Below are positions 1 through 7,386 of a stretch of 11,851 bases of DNA, piece by piece. The stretch comes from Ruminococcaceae bacterium UBA3818. GTDB taxonomy: Bacteria; Bacillota; Clostridia; Oscillospirales; Ruminococcaceae. The DNA lies in assembly GCA_002369315.1 (NCBI GenBank), contig DFDW01000017.1:1-11851 (forward strand), read 5' to 3'. The position numbers were made by a program, and so were the translations under genes. Every line of letters begins with the position of its first letter. Positions within the stretch are counted from its first letter, which is position 1. The notes below the pieces were generated by a model, which saw nothing but the letters and a program-made list of their open reading frames with translations, made no database searches and was not told where the DNA came from.

Positions 1-314
1 TCCATCATACCGGGCATGGAAGCACGGGCACCGGAACGAACAGAAACCAGCAGCGGGTTTTCCAGATCGCCGAATTTTTTGCCGGTGATCTCTTCCATTT
101 TTCCAACGTATTCCATGATCTCAGCCTGGATATCGTCGTTGATCTTGCGGCCATCTTCGTAGTACTGGGTGCAGGCTTCAGTCGTGATGGTGAAGCCCTG
201 CGGAACCGGCAGGCCCAGGTTGGTCATTTCGGCCAGGTTCGCACCTTTACCGCCGAGCAGCTCTCTCATAGAGCCATTTCCTTCTTTGAACAGGTAAACA
301 TACTTCTTGCTCAA
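1..314 (-). CDS. ppdK: Pyruvate phosphate dikinase, N-terminal fragment (runs off the window)
   Basis: The gene reads leftward and its first 104 codons are visible; the family is about 870-880 residues, so most of it lies outside the window. The enzyme interconverts pyruvate, ATP and Pi with PEP, AMP and PPi in the cytoplasm, and serves PPi-linked glycolysis or gluconeogenesis in many anaerobes. The visible part is the ATP-grasp nucleotide-binding domain. It shows the GGKGANLAEM segment (Lys23) and the VRSGARASMPGMM segment (Arg93), both closely matching Clostridium symbiosum PPDK as I recall it. The start is a TTG at 314-312 (MSKKYVYLF), chosen because a perfect TAGGAGG (324-330) lies 9 nt upstream and the family begins at this point. 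The gene is divergent from glmU and has its own extended -10 promoter and a roughly 100-nt leader containing a hairpin. Identity is seen directly; its direction of flux in this organism is inference. Confidence 0.95.
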   Translation of the reverse strand, partial: MSKKYVYLFKEGNGSMRELLGGKGANLAEMTNLGLPVPQGFTITTEACTQYYEDGRKINDDIQAEIMEYVGKMEEITGKKFGDLENPLLVSVRSGARASMPGMM

Positions 315-323
315 GGGAATCAA

Positions 324-330
324 CCTCCTA
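324..330 (-). promoter_or_regulatory. ppdK ribosome binding site
   Basis: TAGGAGG on the minus strand lies 9 nt before the TTG at 314-312. It decides the start, because no ATG or GTG start is better placed and the TTG in direct contact with the motif (323-321) is too close. Confidence 0.75.
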
Positions 331-347
331 TTTTATTTTACGTCTTA

Positions 348-382
348 TTGCGCGGTGGCTGTTCCCGTGTATATCCGCGCAA
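348..382 (-). promoter_or_regulatory. Hairpin in the ppdK 5' leader
   Basis: An 8-bp perfect inverted repeat, TTGCGCGG / CCGCGCAA (348-355 with 375-382), encloses a 19-nt loop. It lies between the candidate ppdK promoter and its ribosome binding site, about 18 nt upstream of the latter. No U-run follows on either strand, so it is not an ordinary terminator. It may stabilise the transcript or regulate translation, or it may have no function. Confidence 0.4.
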
Positions 383-424
383 CCCTAAAGCCCATCCTCA
401 AAAATGAGCAATAGGCACAGAATT

Positions 425-453
425 ATTATAGCAAAGAATTCTAGGATTTTCTA
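425..453 (-). promoter_or_regulatory. Candidate sigma-A promoter for ppdK
   Basis: On the minus strand the -10 is TATAAT (430-425) preceded by TGC, giving an extended -10 TGnTATAAT. A 17-nt spacer separates it from a 4/6 -35 element TAGAAA (453-448). Transcription would start near 418, giving a leader of about 100 nt. This is the best promoter match in the divergent region for this direction. Confidence 0.6.
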
Positions 454-522
454 TATATTTCACATTTTTTTTTACATTTATACGAAATTGATAGCATTCG
501 ACGAAAAGTTGGACTATTTTAC

Positions 523-556
523 TTGAAAATACGTAAAAAAATTGCAATAATATAAT
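523..556 (+). promoter_or_regulatory. Candidate promoter for the glmU-prs-pth-mfd cluster
   Basis: TTGAAA (523-528) is followed after 17 nt by AATAAT (546-551), which overlaps a perfect TATAAT at 551-556 (22 nt from the same -35). The surrounding DNA is very AT-rich. The start point would fall near 558-564, giving a leader of about 50 nt. Which of the two overlapping -10 elements is used cannot be decided from sequence alone. Confidence 0.5.
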
Positions 557-614
557 CGATATCGAATGCGTATTCATGAAATAGGAATTCATACAGACAG
601 GGCAGGTGGAAAAT

Positions 615-2003
615 TTGGAACAGGCATGCGCGATTGTCCTGGCTGCGGGAGACGGCAAGCGGATGCGGTCGGCCCGCCCGAAAGTGTTGTGTGAGGTGCT
701 GTTTCGCCCCATGATTTGCTGGATTTCCGACACGCTGGGAGAATGCGGTATCCAGGATGTCTGCGCGGTGCTGGGCGCCGGCGCGGATTTGGTGCGGCAG
801 GCGGTCCCGCAGTTTTCCTGGGTGGAGCAGAAAGAACGGCTGGGTACCGGGCATGCAGTGATGCAGGCCAGGGCTTTTCTGGAAAGCCATCGCGGCGGGG
901 ACTGTGCCGTGCTGTGCGGAGACGCGCCGTTTATGGATGCCGATACTTTGAAAAATGCATATCTTTTACATAAAAAAGAAGGGGCGGCTGTTACACTGGT
1001 CAGCGCCTGGTTGGACAATCCTACCGGTTACGGGCGCATCGTCCGGGACGAGAAAGGCGATGTGTCCTCCATTGTAGAACAGGCGGACGCGGATGAAGAA
1101 ACGCTGCGTATCCGGGAAATCAACGCCGGGACCTACTGGTTTTCGGTGGATTTTTTGCTGGACGCGCTGAACAGGCTGCGGGCGGACAATGCCCAGGGCG
1201 AGTATTATCTGACCGACGTGATCGGCATCGCGGCGGCGCAGGGCAGACGGGTCTGCGGCTATCAGGCGGCGGACAGCCGGGTCGCGATGGGCGCCAATGA
1301 CCGCAAAGGACTTTTGCGGCTCAACGAAATGGCCCGCCAGGCTGAGCTGGAGCGGCATCTGGACGCGGGCGTGGAAATTGTCTGCGCCGACGGCGTTGTG
1401 ATCGCGCCGGGCGTTTCGATTGGGCAGGACACGACCATCTTGCCCGGCACCATTTTAAAAGGAAAAACGATCATCGGGAAAAATTGCGTCATCGGCCCGG
1501 ATACAGTGATTGAGGACAGTACGGTGGGAGACGGCTGCCAGATCAATGCCTGCCAGATCGAGAAGTCCCGGCTGGATGAAAAGATTAAAATCGGCCCTTT
1601 TACCCATGTACGGCCAAACAGCCACCTGAAAGCCGGAGTCAAAATCGGCAATTTTGTGGAAGTGAAAAATTCCGTAATCGATGAAAATACGGCCGTGGCT
1701 CATCTGACCTATGTGGGAGACAGCGATGTGGGCAAAAACGTCAACTTCGGCTGCGGAACGGTAACGGTCAATTTCGATGGGCATGATAAATACCGCACCG
1801 TTATCGGCGACGACTGCTTTATTGGCTGCAACAGCAACCTGATCGCGCCGGTAGAAATCGGCTCCGGCAGCTATATCGCCGCCGGTTCCACCATTACCGA
1901 CCGGGTGCCGGAGGACGCGCTGGCCGTTGCCAGGGCGCGTCAGGTGGTCAAACCCGGATGGGCCAAAGCCCGCCGCCTGCGGCTGGGCCCGCGGAAAAAA
2001 TAG
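615..2003 (+). CDS. glmU: Bifunctional UDP-N-acetylglucosamine pyrophosphorylase / glucosamine-1-phosphate acetyltransferase
   Basis: GlmU makes UDP-GlcNAc, the precursor of peptidoglycan and wall polymers. The C-terminal half acetylates glucosamine-1-phosphate and the N-terminal half transfers UMP to the product. From the TTG at 615 the protein is 462 residues, normal for the family. The uridyltransferase domain spans about 1-225, with LAAGDGKRM (9-17), Lys23, the GTGHA loop, and NAQGEYYLTDVI. The left-handed beta-helix follows, with acetyltransferase residues Arg333, Lys351, His363 (in AHLTYVGD) and Asn386. Start choice: AGGTGG (604-609) lies 5 nt before TTG 615 and gives the same distance to LAAG as B. 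subtilis GlmU. The GTG at 606 (3 residues longer) is possible but has no well-spaced binding site. Oddities are Lys15 where most relatives have Thr (LAAGxGTRM) and Cys26 where His is usual (PKVLH). It is first in the cluster; prs follows after 69 nt. Confidence 0.95.
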   Translation: MEQACAIVLAAGDGKRMRSARPKVLCEVLFRPMICWISDTLGECGIQDVCAVLGAGADLVRQAVPQFSWVEQKERLGTGHAVMQARAFLESHRGGDCAVLCGDAPFMDADTLKNAYLLHKKEGAAVTLVSAWLDNPTGYGRIVRDEKGDVSSIVEQADADEETLRIREINAGTYWFSVDFLLDALNRLRADNAQGEYYLTDVIGIAAAQGRRVCGYQAADSRVAMGANDRKGLLRLNEMARQAELERHLDAGVEIVCADGVVIAPGVSIGQDTTILPGTILKGKTIIGKNCVIGPDTVIEDSTVGDGCQINACQIEKSRLDEKIKIGPFTHVRPNSHLKAGVKIGNFVEVKNSVIDENTAVAHLTYVGDSDVGKNVNFGCGTVTVNFDGHDKYRTVIGDDCFIGCNSNLIAPVEIGSGSYIAAGSTITDRVPEDALAVARARQVVKPGWAKARRLRLGPRKK

Positions 2004-2009
2004 TCTTTT

Positions 2010-2025
2010 GCCGTCTGAGGACGGT
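2010..2025 (+). promoter_or_regulatory. Small hairpin between glmU and prs
   Basis: CCGTC (2011-2015), loop TGAG, GACGG (2020-2024), with a flanking G-T pair. It lies 7 nt after the glmU stop. A T-run precedes it but none follows, so it is not a terminator for the plus strand. It may be an mRNA processing or stability element; the evidence is weak. Confidence 0.25.
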
Positions 2026-2072
2026 GGAGTATAGAACGAAAAACAGGATAACATGAAAAGGGAGTTAAAAAA

Positions 2073-3029
2073 ATGAATCTTCACGGTAAGGATATCAAAA
2101 TTTTCTCCGCCAACGCCAATCCTGCGGTGGCTGAGCATATCGCCAAAGTGCTGGGCCTGCCCATGGGCAAATGCGATGTTTCCCATTTTTCCGATGGTGA
2201 GATTTCGGTCTCCATCCATGAATCGGTCCGCGGATCCGACGTATTTGTGGTACAGTCGATCAGCACGCCTGTCAACGACAGTCTGATGGAACTGCTGATC
2301 ATGATGGACGCGTTTAAACGCGCTTCCGCCGGCCGCATCACCGCAGTTATTCCGTATCTGGGTTACGCGCGGCAGGATCGTAAGGCGAAGGCCCGCGACC
2401 CGATCTCCGCAAAGTTGGTGGCCGATCTGATTACCACCGCAGGCGCCGATCGTGTGCTGACTATGGACTTGCATGCGGCGCAGATCCAGGGCTTTTTCAA
2501 CATTCCGGTAGACCATTTGCTGGGCGTTCCGATTCTGGCTCCCTATTTTGAAGAGCGCTTCAAAGATCAAGACGATGTAGTGGTCGTTTCTCCCGACCTG
2601 GGTTCCGTTACCCGCGCGAGAAAATTTGCCGAGCGGATGAACGCGCCTTTGGCCATCATCGACAAACGCCGTCCGAAAGCCAACGTATCTGAGGTCATGA
2701 ACATCATCGGCGATGTAAAAGGCAAACGCGCCATCATTGTAGACGACCTGGTGGATACCGCCGGTACCCTGTGCAACGGCGCCAAAGCTATTATCGAAAT
2801 CGGTGGGGCTACAGAAGTATATGCCTGCGCTACCCACGGCGTACTGTCCGGCCCGGCCATTGAACGCATTGAGCAGAGCGTCATCAAAGAGCTGGTGCTT
2901 TTGGACACCATTGCGCTGCCGGAAGAGAAAAAAATCCCCAAGATCACCATGGTTCCGGTGGGCCCGGTATTCGCCGAGGCGATCGAGCGCATCTATGCCG
3001 ACAAACCCGTTTCTCCGCTGTTCGTCTGA
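2073..3029 (+). CDS. prs: Ribose-phosphate pyrophosphokinase (PRPP synthetase, class I)
   Basis: Prs transfers pyrophosphate from ATP to ribose-5-phosphate to make PRPP, the precursor for purines, pyrimidines, histidine, tryptophan and NAD; it is cytoplasmic and forms hexamers. The 318 residues match the class I length. Visible motifs are YARQDRK of the catalytic flexible loop, DLHAAQIQGFF around His134, and the PRPP-binding loop VDDLVDTAGT (223-232), close to the canonical VDDMIDTAGT. The protein ends in SPLF like many bacterial Prs. The ATG at 2073 has AGGGAG (2059-2064) 8 nt upstream. It sits directly behind glmU, as in Bacillus, which couples two nucleotide-sugar and nucleotide precursor steps. 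In B. subtilis ctc (rplY-like) comes next; here it is missing and pth follows after 133 nt. No odd residues were noticed. Confidence 0.97.
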   Translation: MNLHGKDIKIFSANANPAVAEHIAKVLGLPMGKCDVSHFSDGEISVSIHESVRGSDVFVVQSISTPVNDSLMELLIMMDAFKRASAGRITAVIPYLGYARQDRKAKARDPISAKLVADLITTAGADRVLTMDLHAAQIQGFFNIPVDHLLGVPILAPYFEERFKDQDDVVVVSPDLGSVTRARKFAERMNAPLAIIDKRRPKANVSEVMNIIGDVKGKRAIIVDDLVDTAGTLCNGAKAIIEIGGATEVYACATHGVLSGPAIERIEQSVIKELVLLDTIALPEEKKIPKITMVPVGPVFAEAIERIYADKPVSPLFV

Positions 3030-3064
3030 TCGGCGGAACGAAACCTTTTATCCGATTTTATTTG

Positions 3065-3094
3065 CAAGGCGGGGTAGTGAAATATCCCGCCTTG
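3065..3094 (+). promoter_or_regulatory. Strong hairpin in the prs-pth spacer
   Basis: A 12-bp stem with one G-T pair, 3065-3076 with 3083-3094, closes a 6-nt GTGAAA loop; the outer nine pairs (CAAGGCGGG / CCCGCCTTG) are perfect. It begins 36 nt after the prs stop and ends 68 nt before the pth start. The bases after the stem are ATTGTCTGCC, so it lacks the U-tract of an intrinsic terminator. It could be a degenerate or Rho-type terminator, an RNase processing site, or a leader element for pth-mfd. Confidence 0.5.
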
Positions 3095-3162
3095 ATTGTC
3101 TGCCCTGAAAAAGCCAGGCGTTTGGGGCAAAACCGGGCGATGGTCCCGGCGAAGGAGGAAAT

Positions 3163-3777
3163 ATGCTGAAGTTCTTTTCCAAAAAGGCGGATGTGCCGTC
3201 GGGTCCGGTGGAATTTCTGATCGTCGGATTGGGCAATCCCGGCAGGGAATACGAAAATACCCGGCACAACGCGGGCTTTATGGCGGTGGACCGGATTGCC
3301 GGTGAGCTGGGTGTAAAAATCGACCGCCTGAAATTCAAATCCCTGTGCGGCGACGGAATCCTGGCTGGGCACCGTGTGCTTTTGATGAAGCCTTCCACTT
3401 TTATGAACCTGTCCGGTCAGGCAGTACAGGAGGCTGCATCTTTTTATAAGATACCCATGGAGCGGGTCCTGGTGTTTATGGATGATATTTCGCTGGAACC
3501 GGGACATGTGCGTATTCGCCGCAAGGGGACCGATGGCGGGCACAACGGATTGAAAAATATCATCTATCTTACCGGTTCCGACCAGTTCCCCCGGGTCAAA
3601 ATCGGGGTGGGGGCCAAACCGCATCCGGATTACGATTTGGCCAAGTGGGTACTCAGCCGGTTTTCCGCCGAAGAGCAGAAGGCGCTGGACCGCGTGCTGG
3701 AGCACGCGGCGGAAATGGCCGGTATGATCGTGTCCGGCCGTATGGATGACGCAATGAACGCATATAATGGAAAATAG
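3163..3777 (+). CDS. pth: Peptidyl-tRNA hydrolase
   Basis: Pth hydrolyses the ester bond of peptidyl-tRNAs that drop off ribosomes, recycling tRNA; it is normally essential and cytoplasmic. All family motifs are present in the 204 residues. They are GLGNPG (22-27) with Asn25, TRHNAGF with catalytic His35, KPSTFMNLSG with Asn82, Asp107 in MDDISLEPG, and GGHNG with Asn128. The Asp segment differs from the usual HDDLDLPPG form, but the catalytic Asp position is kept. About 15 extra residues precede the usual start. The ATG at 3163 is nevertheless well supported by AAGGAGG (3152-3158) 4 nt upstream. The gene lies between prs and mfd, 28 nt before the chosen mfd start, so the two are probably co-transcribed. 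Bacillus has the same neighbours plus fin, which is absent here. Confidence 0.96.
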   Translation: MLKFFSKKADVPSGPVEFLIVGLGNPGREYENTRHNAGFMAVDRIAGELGVKIDRLKFKSLCGDGILAGHRVLLMKPSTFMNLSGQAVQEAASFYKIPMERVLVFMDDISLEPGHVRIRRKGTDGGHNGLKNIIYLTGSDQFPRVKIGVGAKPHPDYDLAKWVLSRFSAEEQKALDRVLEHAAEMAGMIVSGRMDDAMNAYNGK

Positions 3778-3805
3778 CTTTTCACAAAACGGGGGAGGGA
3801 AGACA

Positions 3806-6800
3806 ATGCTGCTGGATGTGATTTCATCCGCGCCACAGTATCGGACGCTGCTGGCGGCCATGGCAAAAAGAGGATGGCCCGCTGAAATGACCGGTCTGGG
3901 GCATATCCATAAAGCAGCGGTAGCGGCAGCTTTGTCCGAGACAGGGCCGTTTTTGGTGGTAACACCGGACGAGGCGATGGCGACCCGGTTGTGTGAGGAT
4001 ATCAATGCTTTTGCGGGGGAGGACAGAGCCTCTGTCTACCCGGCGCGGGAATTTACTTTCTGGGATGTGGAGGGGGTCAGCCGGGAATATGAATTTGCCC
4101 GTCTGAAAGTGCTGAGCGGTCTTGTACAGGGAAAAGTCCCGATGGTCATTTGTGGGATCGAGGCGCTTTTGCAGTATACCCTGCCGCCGGAAACGCTCCA
4201 AAAAAACACCATGGCCCTTCATCCCGGCGAGGAACATTCCCCCCAGGATCTGACTGCTTGTCTGGTACATGCCGGTTATGAGCGGCGGGACCAGGTGGAC
4301 GGCGTCTGCCAGTTCTCGCTGAGGGGCGGTATTCTGGATTTTTATCCGCCGCACGCGCCGGCTCCTTACCGGATGGAATTCTGGGGAGATGAGATCGACA
4401 CCATCAGCACTTTTGACCTGGATTCCCAACGGCGCATCGACACGGTCAAAGAAGCGCTGATCACCCCCGCTAGGGAGGTGCTGTATCCGGACAACGCCTG
4501 GCTGGTCAAGCGTCTGGGCAAAGCGTATGATTCCCTGCAGGGCAAACAGGGAGTCAAGGCGAAAGAGTTCTTGCTTGCCGACATGGAAAAGCTGGAGGCT
4601 GGACTTTCGTTAAACAATATCGATAAATTCCTGCCGTTGATCTATCCGAAGCCGGCAACTCTGCTGGACTATCTGCCGGACGCGGGACTGATTTTCTGCG
4701 AAATGGTTTCGGTGAAAGAATCTTCCAAGACCTCCATGTGGCAGCACTATGAGGATGTATCACAGCTTTTGCAGGAGGGTGTTTTGTTCAAGGGCTGCGA
4801 TACCTTTGCCATGGAATTCTCCCAGGTTCTGGAGGCGATGGAGGGGCGGCCCTGCGCCATCCTGGAAAACTTTGCCCGCTCTTTGCCGGAAGTTCGGCTC
4901 AGTGAGCTTGTCAGCCTCAACGCTGTGGCGCTTTCCCCCTGGGGCGGCGATCTGAAGCTTTTGGAAGAGGATCTGGACAGCTTTCTGCGTCGGGATTACC
5001 GAGTGGCAGTGCTGACTGGTACTGAAAAGGCCGCCGTAGCGCTGCGGGATGATCTGGCAGAAAGAAATATTCCGGTCACAGCCGGAGAGCGGGAACTGGC
5101 GCCCGGAAAGGTCTGTGTCATGGCCGGTTCCCTCTCCGGCGGTATGGAACTGCCGGAATTAAAATTTGCCCTCATTACCCACGGCAAGGCCGCTGCTAAA
5201 ACGGTCAAACGGAAAAAGTCCAAAAAACCGGGTGAACAGATTCGCTCGCTGTCCGATCTGACCTTTGGCGACTATGTGGTTCATGCCGCTCACGGCATCG
5301 GCGTGTTTGAAGGAGTGGTCAAGCGGGAAATTCACGGCGTGACCAAGGATTACATCAAGATCCGCTACGCGGGGACCGACGCGCTGTTTGTTCCGGTGAC
5401 CCAGCTGGATCTGGTGAGCAAATACATCGGCCCCAAAGAGGATAAAACGGTCAAGCTCAACAAGCTCAACTCGGTGGAATGGCAAAAAACCCGGCAGCGG
5501 GTGAAAAAAGCAGTCACCGAAATGGCCGAAGAGCTGATCAAGCTCTATGCCGCCCGCATGCAGGCCAAGGGTTTTGCTTTCTCGGCGGATAGCGAATGGC
5601 AGAAGGAATTCGAAGAACGGTTCCCCTATGAGGAGACCAACGATCAGCTGCGCTGTATCGCCGAAATCAAGGAGGATATGGAGTCTCCCCGGCCGATGGA
5701 CCGGCTTTTATGCGGCGACGTGGGCTTTGGCAAAACGGAGGTGGCCATCCGCGCGGCTTTCAAATGCGTAATGGATTCCAAACAGTGCGCAGTGTTGGTG
5801 CCCACCACCATTCTGGCCTGGCAGCATTATCAAACGTTTTTGGAGCGGATGCAGGGGTTCCCGGTAACGGTGGAACTGCTGTCCCGCTTCCGCAGCCCCA
5901 AGCAGCAGGAACAGATCCTGCGAAAGCTGCGCCGGGGCGAGGTGGATATCATCATCGGCACCCACCGGCTGCTGCAAAAGGACGTACAGTTCAAAGATTT
6001 AGGGCTGTGCATCATCGACGAGGAGCAGCGTTTTGGGGTAGCTCATAAAGAAAAATTCAAGGAAATGCGCGAAGCGGTGGACGTGTTGACCCTGTCGGCA
6101 ACGCCCATTCCCCGGACGCTCAACATGGCCATGTCTGGTATCCGGGATATGTCTACCATCGAAGAGGCACCCATGGACCGCCATCCCGTGCAGACCTATG
6201 TGGTGGAACACGATTGGGGGATCCTCACCGAGGCCATCCGCCGGGAACTGCGCCGGGGTGGGCAGGTGTTCTACCTGCACAATCGGGTGGAGTCCATTGA
6301 TTCCTGCGCCCATCGGATTAGTCAGCTGATACCGGACGCCAGAATCACGACCGCGCACGGCAAGATGAACGAGGAGCAGCTGTCTGAGGTCTGGCGGCAG
6401 CTGCTGGACCATGAGATTGATATTTTGGTCTGCACCACCATTATCGAAACCGGGGTGGATGTACCCAACTGCAACACGCTGATTATCGAATCGGCGGACA
6501 AGATGGGCCTTTCCCAGTTGTATCAGATCCGGGGGCGGGTGGGCCGCTCCAACCGGCGGGCCTATGCCTATTTCACCTTTTTCCCAGGCCGGGAGCTGAC
6601 CGATGTGGCGGCCAAGCGTCTTTCAGCCATCCGGGAATTCACCTCGTTCGGGTCGGGATTTCGCATCGCTATGCGGGACTTGGAGATCCGAGGCGCGGGC
6701 AATGTGCTGGGCACCAGCCAGCATGGGCATATGGAGGCCGTGGGGTATGAGATGTACTTAAAGCTTCTGTCCGAGGCGGTGAGCGAACAGCGAGGGGAAG

Positions 6801-7267
6801 ATACAGTCCCCCAGCGGGAATGCCTGGTGGATATCCGTATCGGCGCCCATATCCCGGAAGGATATATCGACAATCTGTCTCAGCGCATCGATGTTTATAA
6901 AAAGATTGCCTCCATTCAAAATGAAGAGGATGCCATGGACGTGACGGATGAGCTGATCGACCGGTTTGGAGATCCGCCTCAGGCAGTGCAAGGCCTGATT
7001 GACGTGGCGCTTTTGCGCAATATCGCCGCATCGCTGGGAATTTATGAAATCTCCCAGAAAAACGATATGATCGTTTTTTATCCATCGGTATTTGATCTTG
7101 AAAGGGCCGGCCGGGTATCGGCGGCGCTGCGCAGCCGGGTATCCATCGGCGCTGGAGCAAAGCCTTATATCGCGGTGCGGGTGGCTGAGAAAGAAGAGCC
7201 GATTCACACCATGCGAACGGCGCTGTATCTGATGAGCGGTCCAGCGAAAGAGGAAAAGGAAAAATAG
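3806..7267 (+). CDS. mfd: Transcription-repair coupling factor (Mfd translocase)
   Basis: Mfd binds RNA polymerase stalled at DNA damage, pushes it off using ATP-driven double-stranded DNA translocation, and recruits UvrA for nucleotide excision repair. The 1153 residues match the family (E. coli 1148). Domains run in the expected order. A UvrB-like N-terminal module is followed by a basic linker near 470 and the RNA-polymerase-interacting domain from about 488 (GDYVVHAAHGIGVF). Next come the helicase core with Walker A GDVGFGKTE (about 637-645), DEEQ (738-741) and SATPIPRTL, then ETGVDVPN and motif VI QIRGRVGRS (about 908-916). The TRG segment RDLEIRGAGNVLG (about 955-967) and the C-terminal autoinhibitory domain complete it. 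The ATG at 3806 was chosen over an in-frame ATG at 3767 inside pth, because GGAGGGA (3794-3800) sits 5 nt before 3806 and 3767 has no binding site. It is the last gene of the cluster. Confidence 0.97.
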   Translation: MLLDVISSAPQYRTLLAAMAKRGWPAEMTGLGHIHKAAVAAALSETGPFLVVTPDEAMATRLCEDINAFAGEDRASVYPAREFTFWDVEGVSREYEFARLKVLSGLVQGKVPMVICGIEALLQYTLPPETLQKNTMALHPGEEHSPQDLTACLVHAGYERRDQVDGVCQFSLRGGILDFYPPHAPAPYRMEFWGDEIDTISTFDLDSQRRIDTVKEALITPAREVLYPDNAWLVKRLGKAYDSLQGKQGVKAKEFLLADMEKLEAGLSLNNIDKFLPLIYPKPATLLDYLPDAGLIFCEMVSVKESSKTSMWQHYEDVSQLLQEGVLFKGCDTFAMEFSQVLEAMEGRPCAILENFARSLPEVRLSELVSLNAVALSPWGGDLKLLEEDLDSFLRRDYRVAVLTGTEKAAVALRDDLAERNIPVTAGERELAPGKVCVMAGSLSGGMELPELKFALITHGKAAAKTVKRKKSKKPGEQIRSLSDLTFGDYVVHAAHGIGVFEGVVKREIHGVTKDYIKIRYAGTDALFVPVTQLDLVSKYIGPKEDKTVKLNKLNSVEWQKTRQRVKKAVTEMAEELIKLYAARMQAKGFAFSADSEWQKEFEERFPYEETNDQLRCIAEIKEDMESPRPMDRLLCGDVGFGKTEVAIRAAFKCVMDSKQCAVLVPTTILAWQHYQTFLERMQGFPVTVELLSRFRSPKQQEQILRKLRRGEVDIIIGTHRLLQKDVQFKDLGLCIIDEEQRFGVAHKEKFKEMREAVDVLTLSATPIPRTLNMAMSGIRDMSTIEEAPMDRHPVQTYVVEHDWGILTEAIRRELRRGGQVFYLHNRVESIDSCAHRISQLIPDARITTAHGKMNEEQLSEVWRQLLDHEIDILVCTTIIETGVDVPNCNTLIIESADKMGLSQLYQIRGRVGRSNRRAYAYFTFFPGRELTDVAAKRLSAIREFTSFGSGFRIAMRDLEIRGAGNVLGTSQHGHMEAVGYEMYLKLLSEAVSEQRGEDTVPQRECLVDIRIGAHIPEGYIDNLSQRIDVYKKIASIQNEEDAMDVTDELIDRFGDPPQAVQGLIDVALLRNIAASLGIYEISQKNDMIVFYPSVFDLERAGRVSAALRSRVSIGAGAKPYIAVRVAEKEEPIHTMRTALYLMSGPAKEEKEK

Positions 7268-7350
7268 GACGTCTGTGCTGAATCGAAAGCGTTATCCAAG
7301 ACGCGCAACGAAAGCGTGGGTTAAGCGGAGCCGCCGCTGAAAATCCAATC

Positions 7351-7386
7351 AAAAACGCCCGGAGCATTCGCTCCAGGGCGTTTTTT
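7351..7386. terminator. Bidirectional intrinsic terminator between mfd and the mntR-like gene
   Basis: A GC-rich stem CGCCC-GGAGC (7356-7365) pairs with GCTCC-A-GGGCG (7370-7380, one bulged A) around an ATTC loop. It is flanked by A5 on the left and T6 on the right, so it can stop transcription both ways. It lies 83 nt after the mfd stop. Its T-run overlaps the last two bases of the oppositely oriented regulator's stop codon (7385-7387). Confidence 0.9.

Noticed and set aside
398..605. A reading frame on the minus strand running through the ppdK-glmU promoter region
   Set aside because: It is the antisense of the glmU start region plus AT-rich intergenic DNA, with no binding site or protein family features.
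315..605. A riboswitch or T-box in the divergent region
   Set aside because: I looked for conserved T-box, glmS-type or other known aptamer cores and could not identify one; only simple hairpins are visible.
1455..2837. Long minus-strand reading frame (460 codons) across glmU and prs
   Set aside because: It is a shadow of two well conserved genes on the other strand, has no recognisable motifs, and spans their intergenic gap.
3767..3805. Upstream ATG giving a 13-residue longer Mfd that overlaps pth
   Set aside because: It has no ribosome binding site, whereas the ATG at 3806 has GGAGGGA at good spacing.
7284..7317. Direct repeat CGAAAGCGT twice, 25 nt apart, after mfd, and a small AGCGG/CCGCT hairpin at 7324-7338
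   Set aside because: They are short, with no attachment-site or mobile-element context; probably chance in a short spacer before the real terminator.
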